Assembly: GCA_021203665.1 (NCBI GenBank)
Contig: JAJQAT010000056.1
Span: forward strand, 3,518-9,421
DNA: 5,904 nt
Direction: 5' to 3'
DNA from: Bacillota bacterium
Lineage (GTDB): Bacteria > Bacillota > Clostridia > UBA1381
The notes below the pieces were generated by a model, which ran no database searches, was not told the DNA's origin, and saw only the letters and a list, made by a program, of their open reading frames with translations. A program made the position numbers and the translations under genes. Of this stretch, positions 1 to 5,904 are shown in pieces. Position 1 is the stretch's first letter, and every line of letters starts with the position of its first letter.

Positions 1-198
1 TCCGCTTGCGAGCGTTGCCGTCACTTCATTTCCCGAAATAACCATAGATGTAACCTGTTCCGCTTTTACGCTGTTTACAAAATCCGAGTAAACCATATCT
101 ATTTCCGATGTTGATATGCCAATGTAAATCATATATATCAGATATATAACAATGAACATTGCAATCCATACTCCGAATCCCTTAAATCTTTTCTGCAA
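1..198 (-). CDS. ftsH: FtsH membrane-bound ATP-dependent zinc metalloprotease, N-terminal part only
   Basis: Only the first 66 codons are present; the frame is open to the left edge of the window. FtsH is a membrane-anchored AAA+ protease that pulls misfolded membrane proteins and some regulators into a zinc peptidase chamber. Seen here: a short basic start (QKRFKGFG), one hydrophobic membrane segment at about residues 10-28, then an extracytoplasmic stretch with the typical FtsH pattern YSDFVNSVKAEQV followed by a beta-strand-like part (residues 37-63). The AAA+ domain and HExxH peptidase motif would lie outside the window, so the assignment rests on this N-terminal pattern and on the position after tilS, a common neighbour. 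I chose the TTG start at 196-198 because GGAGG (206-210) lies 7 nt upstream; a nearby GTG is in another frame. It begins 11 nt after the tilS stop. Confidence is good for the family but the protein is incomplete. Confidence 0.85.
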   Translation of the reverse strand, partial: MQKRFKGFGVWIAMFIVIYLIYMIYIGISTSEIDMVYSDFVNSVKAEQVTSMVISGNEVTATLASG

Positions 199-205
199 GT
201 CACTA

Positions 206-210
206 CCTCC
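206..210 (-). promoter_or_regulatory. Ribosome binding site of ftsH, overlapping the tilS stop codon
   Basis: GGAGG is followed by a 7-nt spacer and then TTG. It decides the unusual TTG start of ftsH. The tilS stop codon TAG (210-212) shares its last G with this site, giving TAGGAGG, so ribosomes ending tilS stop on top of the ftsH initiation region. This suggests translational coupling, which is an inference. Confidence 0.8.
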
Positions 211-1547
211 TATAAATCCTTAAACTCTATTTTAATTCCGCTGTCTTTAAATAAAAATCTTCTGTCAACCCTGCTTCCGACAGCGGCTATATTTTTGTCA
301 ATCTCAATAATAGGCACCGAGCCGCGCTTTTCACGCGGAATTTTATTGTCTATAAGATATTCCTTTACCTTTTTACTTCCCGTCATTCCCGACGGGTAAA
401 ATTTATCGCCCCTGCGCCGGTTTCTGATAATTATATCCTTGTCCGGGGCAACTCCGAGATATATTCCTCCGTCGGTGCGGCGGCTGTTCGCGCGCGATAT
501 GACGACTTCCTTGCCCATTTCCTTGATTATGCCGCCGATGCCGCAGGAAAAGCGGTATTCAAAATCGGGAGTGTCACCGACAAAATTTCTCTCAATAATC
601 AGCTTGCCGTATTCGTTTCTGACCATCACTTTATCCGAAAGGTCTATTTTTGTGCCGCTGCGCCCTTTCGCAAGCTCCAAAATATCGTTTACATATCCCG
701 AGGATATATCGCCAAGTCCGTTATACACATCCGCGAGCATATATCTTACAACGCGGCGCGCTATCGAAATATCCTGCGACAGCAGCTCCGATATTTGCGC
801 CGTTCCGTTTTTTACAATTTGGGAATATGCTTCCGCCGACTTTGCCTCAAGGTAATCGTTGTCCTCTTTTATAATCGAGGAATTATCCGTAACGGTGCTT
901 ATAAAATTTGAGTTAAATTCCTTTTGTATAAGCGGCAAAAGTATATGCCGTATTTTATTGCGCGTATAATCGTCCGTGAGGTTTGTGCTGTCGGTCATAT
1001 ATTCAAGACCGTTATCGGCGCAATATTTTTCAATATCCTCCCTGCATACGTCAAGCAGCGGACGTATAATATTTCCGCGCTTATACGGTATGCCGCAAAG
1101 ACCTTTGAGAGACGCGCCGCGCATAAAATTCATAGCAAGCGTTTCGGCATTGTCGTTTTTATTGTGCGCGGTAGCGATTTTATTAATATTATATTTTCCG
1201 CATACATCCGCGAAAAATTCATAACGCGCTTTTCTGCCCGCCGTTTCCTCCGACACGCCGAGGCATTTTGCATCTTCTGGAATATCGACACTTTTCAAAA
1301 AGCAGCGCAGTCCGAGCAACTCGGAAAATTCCTTGGCAAATTTTTCATCGCGCACAGCCTCTTCGCCCCGTATTCCGTGGTTTAAATGCGCAGTATACAA
1401 TTCTATGCCCAACTCCCCGCTCATAATGCGCAAAGCGTGAGTTAGACATACGCTGTCCGCGCCGCCCGAGAGCGCGACAAGAACCCTGTCGCCGCTTTCG
1501 AGCAAATTGTATTCGGTTATTGTTTTTCTGATTATATTTAAAATCAT
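210..1547 (-). CDS. tilS: tRNA(Ile)-lysidine synthetase TilS
   Basis: TilS joins lysine to cytidine 34 of the CAU-anticodon tRNA-Ile using ATP, so that the tRNA reads AUA and is charged with isoleucine; it is cytoplasmic and usually essential. The 445 residues show the whole family layout. The N-terminal ATP-pyrophosphatase domain has the PP-loop SGGADS (27-32), HLNHGIRG (54-61), ETAGRKARYEFF (101-112), AHNKNDNAET (127-136) and DSTN...YTRNKIRH (186-201). The C-terminal tRNA-binding domain has RRRGDKFYPSG (377-387) and a VGSRVDRRF element near the end. Length fits Gram-positive TilS. The ATG at 1545-1547 overlaps the dnaB stop by one base (TAATG) and is preceded by AAGGAAG (1552-1558) inside the last codons of dnaB. 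The GHHxDDQ-like motif reads AHNKNDN here; D132 and the following AET are kept. No break or truncation is seen. Confidence 0.97.
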   Translation of the reverse strand: MILNIIRKTITEYNLLESGDRVLVALSGGADSVCLTHALRIMSGELGIELYTAHLNHGIRGEEAVRDEKFAKEFSELLGLRCFLKSVDIPEDAKCLGVSEETAGRKARYEFFADVCGKYNINKIATAHNKNDNAETLAMNFMRGASLKGLCGIPYKRGNIIRPLLDVCREDIEKYCADNGLEYMTDSTNLTDDYTRNKIRHILLPLIQKEFNSNFISTVTDNSSIIKEDNDYLEAKSAEAYSQIVKNGTAQISELLSQDISIARRVVRYMLADVYNGLGDISSGYVNDILELAKGRSGTKIDLSDKVMVRNEYGKLIIERNFVGDTPDFEYRFSCGIGGIIKEMGKEVVISRANSRRTDGGIYLGVAPDKDIIIRNRRRGDKFYPSGMTGSKKVKEYLIDNKIPREKRGSVPIIEIDKNIAAVGSRVDRRFLFKDSGIKIEFKDL

Positions 1548-2905
1548 TACTCTTCCTTAACGGCAAACTCCAAATTCGAGAATTTTGTGTATTTGCCGTT
1601 CCAACCAAGCTTAAATGTGCCTGTTTCTCCGCTTCTGTTTTTCGCTATTCTGCATTCGGCAATGTTTTTTTCGTTGGTGTCCTCCTTATAGTAATCGTCC
1701 CTGTAAAGAAACATTACTATATCCGCGTCCTGCTCTATTGCTCCCGATTCTCTTAAATCCGAAAGCACCGGACGCTTATCGCTTCTTGACTCGCTGGCTC
1801 TCGAAAGCTGAGAAAGCGCGACAACTGGAATTGCAAGCTCCTTTGCGAGAATTTTAAGCGAGCGCGATATTTCGGAAATTTCCTGCTGCCTGTTCTCCGC
1901 GCGTCCGCTTGACTGCATAAGCTGAAGATAGTCGATAACCACCATCGAAAGATTTTTTGTCTGCTTTAATCTTCGGCACTTTGCACGTATTTCGGAGACC
2001 GTTATGGACGCGGTATCGTCAATATACAGCGGTGCCGATGAAACCTTATCGACTATAGAGCCTATTTTTTCCCAATCCTCACCCGTTATGTCGCCGGTGC
2101 GTATCTTGTTGGAGTCAACAAGCGCCTGTGAGCAAATTATACGGTTTACAATCTGTTCTTTCGGCATTTCGAGGTTGAAAATCGCCACCGTTTTCTTTTC
2201 GGCAATGCTTACATACTCCGCGATATTAACCGCGAAGCTTGACTTACCCATACCCGGACGTCCGGCTACGAGAATAAGCTCGCCGCCGTGAAATCCGCCG
2301 GTGCGCCTGTTAAGCTCGTCAAAGCCGGTTGAAAGTCCGGTGATTCCGCCCTGACTTGTCGCGCTTTCCACAATCTCCTGATAGCTTCCCAGGAAAATCT
2401 CGCTTACGGGCAGTATATCGCCTCTTTCGCGCGATGCCGAAACATCAAAAATCAGCTGTTCCGCTTGGTCAACGACTCTTTCAACCTTATCAGATTCGCT
2501 GTATGCCATATCGGAAATAGCGTTTGCTCTTTGAATCAGCGCCCTTAGCGTCGCCTTATCCTTTATAATGGAAGAATAATACGTAACGTGACGCGTGGTC
2601 GGCACATTTGTGGCGGCGTTTCTGAGATATGTTATACCTCCGACAGCTTCAAGCTTATCATTTTGGCTGAGCCTGTTTGACACGGTAATAAAATCTATCG
2701 CGAGATTTTCGTTGAACAGCTCAAGTATTGCCGAATATATTTCTCTGTTTTGCGGAAAGTAAAAATCGGACGGCTTAACAATTTCAGCCGATTCCGCCAC
2801 ACTGTGAGGATTTGTGAGCGCGCTGCCTATAACCGCAAGCTCCGCATCCTGACTGTACGGCAATTCTCTGCCGATTACATCAATCGGCGCCGGTGCATCC
2901 GCCAT
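1547..2905 (-). CDS. dnaB: Replicative DNA helicase DnaB (DnaC of Bacillus)
   Basis: Hexameric helicase that unwinds DNA at the replication fork and contacts primase. The 452 residues match the usual length of about 450. The N-terminal domain (about 14-115) starts with the typical LPYSQDAELAVIGS. The RecA-like motor domain (about 180-445) has Walker A GRPGMGKSS (215-223), the catalytic glutamate in FNLEM (E246), Walker B VVIDYLQLM (322-330), SQLSR (365-369), DLRESGAIEQDAD (383-395) and the arginine-finger region AKNRSGETG (421-429; K422, R424). I placed the start at the ATG at 2903-2905, which has GGAGG (2913-2917) 7 nt upstream and leaves 16 nt after rplI. The frame is open further up to a TTG at 2938, but that would add WSRCNFGGRL, which is unlike the family and lies over the end of rplI and the ribosome site itself. 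No intein or insertion is seen. The stop overlaps the tilS start. Confidence 0.97.
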   Translation of the reverse strand: MADAPAPIDVIGRELPYSQDAELAVIGSALTNPHSVAESAEIVKPSDFYFPQNREIYSAILELFNENLAIDFITVSNRLSQNDKLEAVGGITYLRNAATNVPTTRHVTYYSSIIKDKATLRALIQRANAISDMAYSESDKVERVVDQAEQLIFDVSASRERGDILPVSEIFLGSYQEIVESATSQGGITGLSTGFDELNRRTGGFHGGELILVAGRPGMGKSSFAVNIAEYVSIAEKKTVAIFNLEMPKEQIVNRIICSQALVDSNKIRTGDITGEDWEKIGSIVDKVSSAPLYIDDTASITVSEIRAKCRRLKQTKNLSMVVIDYLQLMQSSGRAENRQQEISEISRSLKILAKELAIPVVALSQLSRASESRSDKRPVLSDLRESGAIEQDADIVMFLYRDDYYKEDTNEKNIAECRIAKNRSGETGTFKLGWNGKYTKFSNLEFAVKEE

Positions 2906-2912
2906 TAGTCTA

Positions 2913-2917
2913 CCTCC
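2913..2917 (-). promoter_or_regulatory. Ribosome binding site of dnaB
   Basis: GGAGG stands 7 nt before the ATG at 2903-2905, in the 16-nt gap after the rplI stop. It fixes the dnaB start and argues against the longer frame from TTG at 2938. Confidence 0.85.
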
Positions 2918-2921
2918 AAAA

Positions 2922-3368
2922 TTACATCTGCTCCACAACGACGCTCAGCTTGCCCGTTACGCCTGTGTATATCTTTACGTCAACAACCGTTGTTCCCAAT
3001 GCCTTAATGCCGTCCGGCATTACAAATTTCTTTTTGTCAAGCTTTATATGATGCTGCATGGTAAGCGCCTCGGCAACATCCTTTGAGGTTACGGAGCCGA
3101 AAAGCTTTCCGTTATCCCCCGCCTTTGCCTTTATAACAACCTTTACCTCCTTTAGCTTGTCCGCTATGGCGTTTGCCTCCTCAAGCTCCTTCTTTTTCTT
3201 GTATTCAAGAGATTCCTGCTTACCCTTCATTACGTTTATGTTTGCCTTGCTCGCAACCTCGGCAAGACCTCTCGGCAAAAGGTAATTTCTCGCGTAGCCG
3301 TCGGAAACATTTACCATTTGTCCCTTTTGACCCTGTCCCTTGACGTCCTTTTTTAATATAACCTGCAT
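2922..3368 (-). CDS. rplI: 50S ribosomal protein bL9
   Basis: bL9 binds 23S rRNA near the L1 stalk through its N-terminal domain and reaches out along the ribosome with a long helix; it helps maintain reading frame. At 148 residues it is almost the same length as B. subtilis L9. The N-terminal RNA-binding domain (1 to about 50) has the signature MQVILKKDVKGQGQKG and VSDGYARNYLLPRGLA. A charged lysine- and glutamate-rich helix (about 50-76) links it to the C-terminal domain (about 77-148), which includes KLFGSVTSKDV and HIKLDKKKF. GGAGG (3376-3380) lies 7 nt before the ATG. It follows gdpP by 18 nt and precedes dnaB by 16 nt, the same gdpP-rplI-dnaB order known in Bacillus and relatives. Confidence 0.98.
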   Translation of the reverse strand: MQVILKKDVKGQGQKGQMVNVSDGYARNYLLPRGLAEVASKANINVMKGKQESLEYKKKKELEEANAIADKLKEVKVVIKAKAGDNGKLFGSVTSKDVAEALTMQHHIKLDKKKFVMPDGIKALGTTVVDVKIYTGVTGKLSVVVEQM

Positions 3369-3386
3369 GATATATCCTCCGTTTCT

Positions 3387-5402
3387 TTAGTTATCGTTGC
3401 TTTTCAAATATTCGTTTACCGCGTTTATTACATCATCCACCGCCATGTCAACGCTTCTGTCCTTAATCTGCGCGCCGGCAACCGTGCTGTGGCCTCCGCC
3501 GCCCAAATATTCCATTATAAGTTGAACATTAATATCGCCGAGCGACCTCGCGCTTAAGCCGACGCTGTTATCGAGCGGATATACGACTATTGAAGCGTAT
3601 ATGCCGGTGATGTTCAGCATTTCGTCAGCTGCCTGCGATGCTATTACCTTTATATTCGGGAATTTTGCATACGTCAAAGCGACGGCGATATGCGGCGCGA
3701 CAACCCGCGCGGTTTTCACAATATCGGCTCTGCGGTCGTAATCCTCCTTGCTCACGTTGAACAGCTTTTTTATATCGACCGTGTTAAGTCCGAGCCTTCT
3801 TAAATACGATGCCGCCTCAAAGGTTCTTACTCCCGTTTTGACGATGAAATTCTTTGTGTCCATAAGAATACCGGTATACATAGATTCAGCCTCCTCGGAG
3901 GTCAGTGCGCTGCCCAAATTCATATATTCAAGCAGCTCCGTAGCCATTTCGCACGTTGAGGACGCATAGGGCTCGTGATAAACAAGCGAGCAAGGGCTTA
4001 TAAAATCAGTAGAGCGTCTGTGGTGGTCTATAAGCACAACCTTCGCCGCTCTTTCCGCCAGTGCCGGACACGGCAGCATAGACGGGCGGTGGGTGTCAAG
4101 AATGACAACAAGCGAATCCGGCGTGAGTATTTCAAGCGCGTCATCGCCGCTTATAAACATTCCCTTGTATTCGGAAAGTACCTTTAAATCATCATAAAGT
4201 ATCTTTATCGCGGGCGAATTATTATCATAAATAATATACGGCTTTTTATTAAGGGCGCGCACCGCGCGCTGCAAGCCCATAGCCGCGCCGAAGCTGTCAT
4301 AATCCGCGCCGGAATGTCCCATAAAGATAACCTTGTCCGAATTTTTGATGAAATCCTTTAACGCCACGGCGGTGGCTCTTGTTTTAACCCTTGTGCTCTT
4401 TTCGTAATCTCTCGCCTTGCTGCCGTAAAATTTATACTGCGTATCGTCCTTTATGCTTACCTGGTCGCCGCCGCGTCCGAGCGCCATATCGAGCGCGCTG
4501 CGTGCGTAAGCGTCGTTTTCGGTAAGATTTCCGCCGGTGCCTATGCCTATGCTGATGCTGACGGGAAGCTTTATATCCTCGCCGACCTTTCTGACCTTAT
4601 ATAAAATATCAAATTTTTTGCCGACATACTCCGCGAGGTAGCGATGCTCGAAAAGCACATAATATCTGTCGCGGTCGGTGCTTTTCACAAGTGAATTTGC
4701 CTCAGCCGCCCATTCGTTCACACAGCGTCTTATCTGAATAAGAATATGCTGCTGTTCGCTGTCGTTTACGCGCTGAAGAACATCGTCGTAATTATCGATA
4801 TTTATTATCGCAATATCGGTCTTGTCATTATTGTACATCCTTTGGAGCTTTGTCTCCTCCGTTTTGTCGATAAGGTAAATATATACGGACACCTTGTCCT
4901 CATCCTCGGCGGATGGAATATTGCGGTTTCTTATGGTTGTTGCAATCAAGAGGTATCTGTTGTCGCCTATTTTTATATTCTTTTCGTAATGCGAGGCGGA
5001 TTTCAAAATCTCTCCCCATTTTATATCGGATATGACGCTGTCAATCTTCGCGCCGAATAAATCCTTGTTAAAAAAAAACTCGGAAAACTTTTCGTTATAC
5101 CAATAAACGGAGCCGTCAATTTGCGCCACAATTACGGGTATCGGAAAAGAGCCCATAAGATTCGCCGAGATTGAATTTGAGCTTTTGGCTAAAATATTTA
5201 GGTAATTATTGGTGCATTTCTTCCTTTTTTTCGCGAATACCGCGACGGCTGCAAGTATAAGCGCGCCGATAACAGCCTCGGCGATTCCGATAAGCGGAGC
5301 CTTGGCAAAATATACAAGGATTCCGCCGATAATCAAAATCAGCGCGGCAAAAAACGCTGTTCTTAAAAAGGTTTTTGTTATCTGCCCGTAATATTTCTTC
5401 AT
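3387..5402 (-). CDS. gdpP: GdpP-type cyclic-di-AMP phosphodiesterase (YybT family, DHH/DHHA1)
   Basis: Membrane-bound enzyme that hydrolyses the second messenger c-di-AMP to pApA, affecting potassium and osmotic balance, cell-wall stress and beta-lactam tolerance. The 671 residues (B. subtilis and S. aureus forms are about 655-659) show, in order: two membrane segments (about 11-33 and 36-57); a PAS-like domain (about 80-180; this domain binds haem in B. subtilis); a degenerate GGDEF domain (about 185-325) where the GGDEF position reads DRDRY (243-247), as expected for a family that does not make c-di-GMP; and a DHH/DHHA1 phosphodiesterase. Metal-site residues are all visible: GHSGADYDS (H363, D367, D369), ILDTHRP (D436), IDHH (D459, H460, H461) and MDTKNF (D515). 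The DHHA1 domain ends with GGGGHSTVAGAQ (634-645). The ATG has GGAGGG (5407-5412) 4 nt upstream. It begins 35 nt after the MazG-like gene. Likely active. Confidence 0.96.
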   Translation of the reverse strand: MKKYYGQITKTFLRTAFFAALILIIGGILVYFAKAPLIGIAEAVIGALILAAVAVFAKKRKKCTNNYLNILAKSSNSISANLMGSFPIPVIVAQIDGSVYWYNEKFSEFFFNKDLFGAKIDSVISDIKWGEILKSASHYEKNIKIGDNRYLLIATTIRNRNIPSAEDEDKVSVYIYLIDKTEETKLQRMYNNDKTDIAIINIDNYDDVLQRVNDSEQQHILIQIRRCVNEWAAEANSLVKSTDRDRYYVLFEHRYLAEYVGKKFDILYKVRKVGEDIKLPVSISIGIGTGGNLTENDAYARSALDMALGRGGDQVSIKDDTQYKFYGSKARDYEKSTRVKTRATAVALKDFIKNSDKVIFMGHSGADYDSFGAAMGLQRAVRALNKKPYIIYDNNSPAIKILYDDLKVLSEYKGMFISGDDALEILTPDSLVVILDTHRPSMLPCPALAERAAKVVLIDHHRRSTDFISPCSLVYHEPYASSTCEMATELLEYMNLGSALTSEEAESMYTGILMDTKNFIVKTGVRTFEAASYLRRLGLNTVDIKKLFNVSKEDYDRRADIVKTARVVAPHIAVALTYAKFPNIKVIASQAADEMLNITGIYASIVVYPLDNSVGLSARSLGDINVQLIMEYLGGGGHSTVAGAQIKDRSVDMAVDDVINAVNEYLKSNDN

Positions 5403-5437
5403 GTGTCCCTCCGAACGCGGAATACGCGCTTTTAAGT

Positions 5438-5740
5438 CTAACGGCTTTTCAAGTACTTTCTGAGCTCGGACATATCGGAAAACTCAATTTCCAATTCGTT
5501 TCCGTTCTCCTCTCCGATGGTAAGCAGCTCGGTAATTTTATTGTCGATTCCCGCGAAGCTTACGCCGAGCCGTCTTGCCAATATGTAGTCCATTGCTATA
5601 ACGGTCGCTATCTCGTTGATTACATTCTCATACTCGCCTATTTCGTCGTAATCGGCAAGTGTTTTGTAAAGATTCGCTATTTCCGAGATGATTTCTCCTT
5701 TTATCATCTCTATAGCTTTAAGGTTTGCTGATATGTTCAT
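5438..5740 (-). CDS. MazG-like family small protein (function unknown)
   Basis: A 100-residue, soluble, mostly helical, acidic protein and the first gene of the operon. It resembles the short MazG-like proteins of Clostridia that sit upstream of gdpP and rplI; the best-kept part is ILARRLGVSFAGIDNKI (53-69), recalled from that family rather than searched. True MazG enzymes hydrolyse nucleoside triphosphates to monophosphates with a metal held by an EExxE...ExxD set. Here acidic residues lie in two helices (E11, E16, E20; then E38, E43, D51), but the second ExxD pair is not in standard form, so pyrophosphatase activity is unproven. The start is secure: AGGAGG (5748-5753) with a 7-nt spacer to ATG. 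The stop is 35 nt before gdpP. Being next to a nucleotide second-messenger phosphodiesterase hints at a nucleotide-related role, which is inference only. Confidence 0.75.
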   Translation of the reverse strand: MNISANLKAIEMIKGEIISEIANLYKTLADYDEIGEYENVINEIATVIAMDYILARRLGVSFAGIDNKITELLTIGEENGNELEIEFSDMSELRKYLKSR

Positions 5741-5747
5741 GATGCCG

Positions 5748-5753
5748 CCTCCT
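5748..5753 (-). promoter_or_regulatory. Ribosome binding site of the MazG-like gene
   Basis: A full AGGAGG with a 7-nt spacer to the ATG at 5738-5740. It is the longest Shine-Dalgarno match in the window and supports the reality of this small gene. Confidence 0.8.
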
Positions 5754-5793
5754 ATGATGTTAAATAATTTTGTGCAATCCTATCTAATATTAT

Positions 5794-5822
5794 ATTCTAA
5801 CACAAACTTTATTTTAAGTCAA
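5794..5822 (-). promoter_or_regulatory. Likely sigma-A promoter of the leftward operon
   Basis: On the minus strand TTGACT (5817-5822) is followed by a 17-nt spacer and TAGAAT (5794-5799), with a TGT extended -10 element just before the -10 box (5800-5802). This predicts a transcript start near 5787 and a leader of about 47 nt, too short for a riboswitch of known type. A second box, TATAAT (5789-5794), overlaps but would need a 22-nt spacer. It is the only convincing promoter seen in the window and would serve the whole cluster from the MazG-like gene to ftsH. Confidence 0.7.
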
Positions 5823-5877
5823 CTATAATGCGAAAATTTACCATAATAATACTGTATAAACGTCAATGATAGTTGAC
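5818..5877. repeat. Inverted repeat spanning the divergent promoter region
   Basis: GTCAACTAT (5818-5826) is exactly matched in reverse complement by ATAGTTGAC (5869-5877). Allowing one mismatch the arms extend to 12 bases each (GTCAACTATAAT and ATGATAGTTGAC). The arm centres are about 51 bp apart, close to five turns of the DNA helix. Each arm contains a TTGAC -35 core facing outwards. It could be a paired operator site, or simply two similar promoter boxes in AT-rich DNA. Confidence 0.5.
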
Positions 5878-5899
5878 ACATTTTCCTAAAAAATAAAAT
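5873..5899 (+). promoter_or_regulatory. Possible divergent promoter pointing right, out of the window
   Basis: TTGACA (5873-5878) is a perfect -35 box. The best -10 candidate is TAAAAT (5894-5899), five of six bases of the consensus, but the spacer is only 15 nt, so the pair is weak. Any gene it serves would start beyond base 5904. The AT-rich sequence around it has no open frame of its own. Confidence 0.35.
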
Positions 5900-5904
5900 A
5901 TTCC

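Noticed and set aside
924..1385. A 153-codon open frame on the plus strand opposite tilS (with others at 439-855 and 976-1224)
   Set aside because: It lies entirely antisense to a clear tilS coding region, starts at TTG without a ribosome site, and its protein resembles nothing. Its opening residues MYKRQ recall a known sequencing-adapter artefact, but the codons (TTG TAT AAG CGG CAA) do not match the adapter.
2906..2938. Longer dnaB starting at TTG 2938 (463 residues)
   Set aside because: The extra eleven residues are unlike DnaB, overlap the end of rplI and include the translated Shine-Dalgarno site; the ATG at 2905 has proper spacing from GGAGG.
5403..5437. CGCG repeats between the MazG-like gene and gdpP as a terminator hairpin
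   Set aside because: The paired bases are too few and no T-run follows, so the 35-nt gap looks like a plain intergenic spacer.
5850..5857. TACTGTAT, resembling half of an Escherichia coli LexA box
   Set aside because: Only one half-site, no matching second half, and Gram-positive LexA proteins use a different sequence.
5833..5866. A second minus-strand promoter from TTGACG (5861-5866)
   Set aside because: At a 17-nt spacer the -10 would be TGGTAA, and at 15 nt TATGGT; both are poor, and the promoter at 5794-5822 is much better.

Overview
The window holds one compact leftward (minus-strand) gene cluster of housekeeping genes from a Gram-positive, Firmicutes-type bacterium, most likely a member of the Clostridia. 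The evidence is the gene content (a GdpP-type c-di-AMP phosphodiesterase next to rplI and a dnaB replicative helicase), strong AGGAGG-like ribosome binding sites ahead of almost every gene, the all-Firmicutes style of the proteins, and a small leading gene that resembles the MazG-like proteins of Clostridium. Genus cannot be set from the sequence alone.

Reading in the direction of transcription, from high to low coordinates: an AT-rich non-coding promoter region (5741-5904); a 100-residue MazG-like protein (5438-5740); gdpP (3387-5402); rplI, ribosomal protein bL9 (2922-3368); dnaB, replicative helicase (1547-2905); tilS, tRNA-Ile lysidine synthetase (210-1547); and the first 66 codons of ftsH (1-198), which runs off the left edge. 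Gaps are 35, 18, 16, -1 and 11 nt, with no terminator-like hairpin between genes, so a single operon read from the promoter near 5794-5822 is the simplest reading. The dnaB stop and tilS start share one base (TAATG), and the tilS stop codon sits in the ribosome binding site of ftsH.

The genes cover c-di-AMP turnover (gdpP), translation (rplI, tilS), chromosome replication (dnaB) and membrane protein quality control (ftsH). In Bacillus subtilis the gdpP-rplI-dnaC genes and the tilS-hprT-ftsH genes lie in two separate places; here they are joined end to end, and hpt is absent between tilS and ftsH.

The right-hand 164 bases are the only non-coding stretch of note. They carry a good sigma-A promoter for the operon, a possible weaker promoter pointing the other way towards a gene outside the window, and a near-perfect inverted repeat whose two arms each contain one of the two -35 boxes. 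I found no mobile element, CRISPR array, RNA gene or clearly new system. The least understood items are the MazG-like gene and the divergent promoter repeat.
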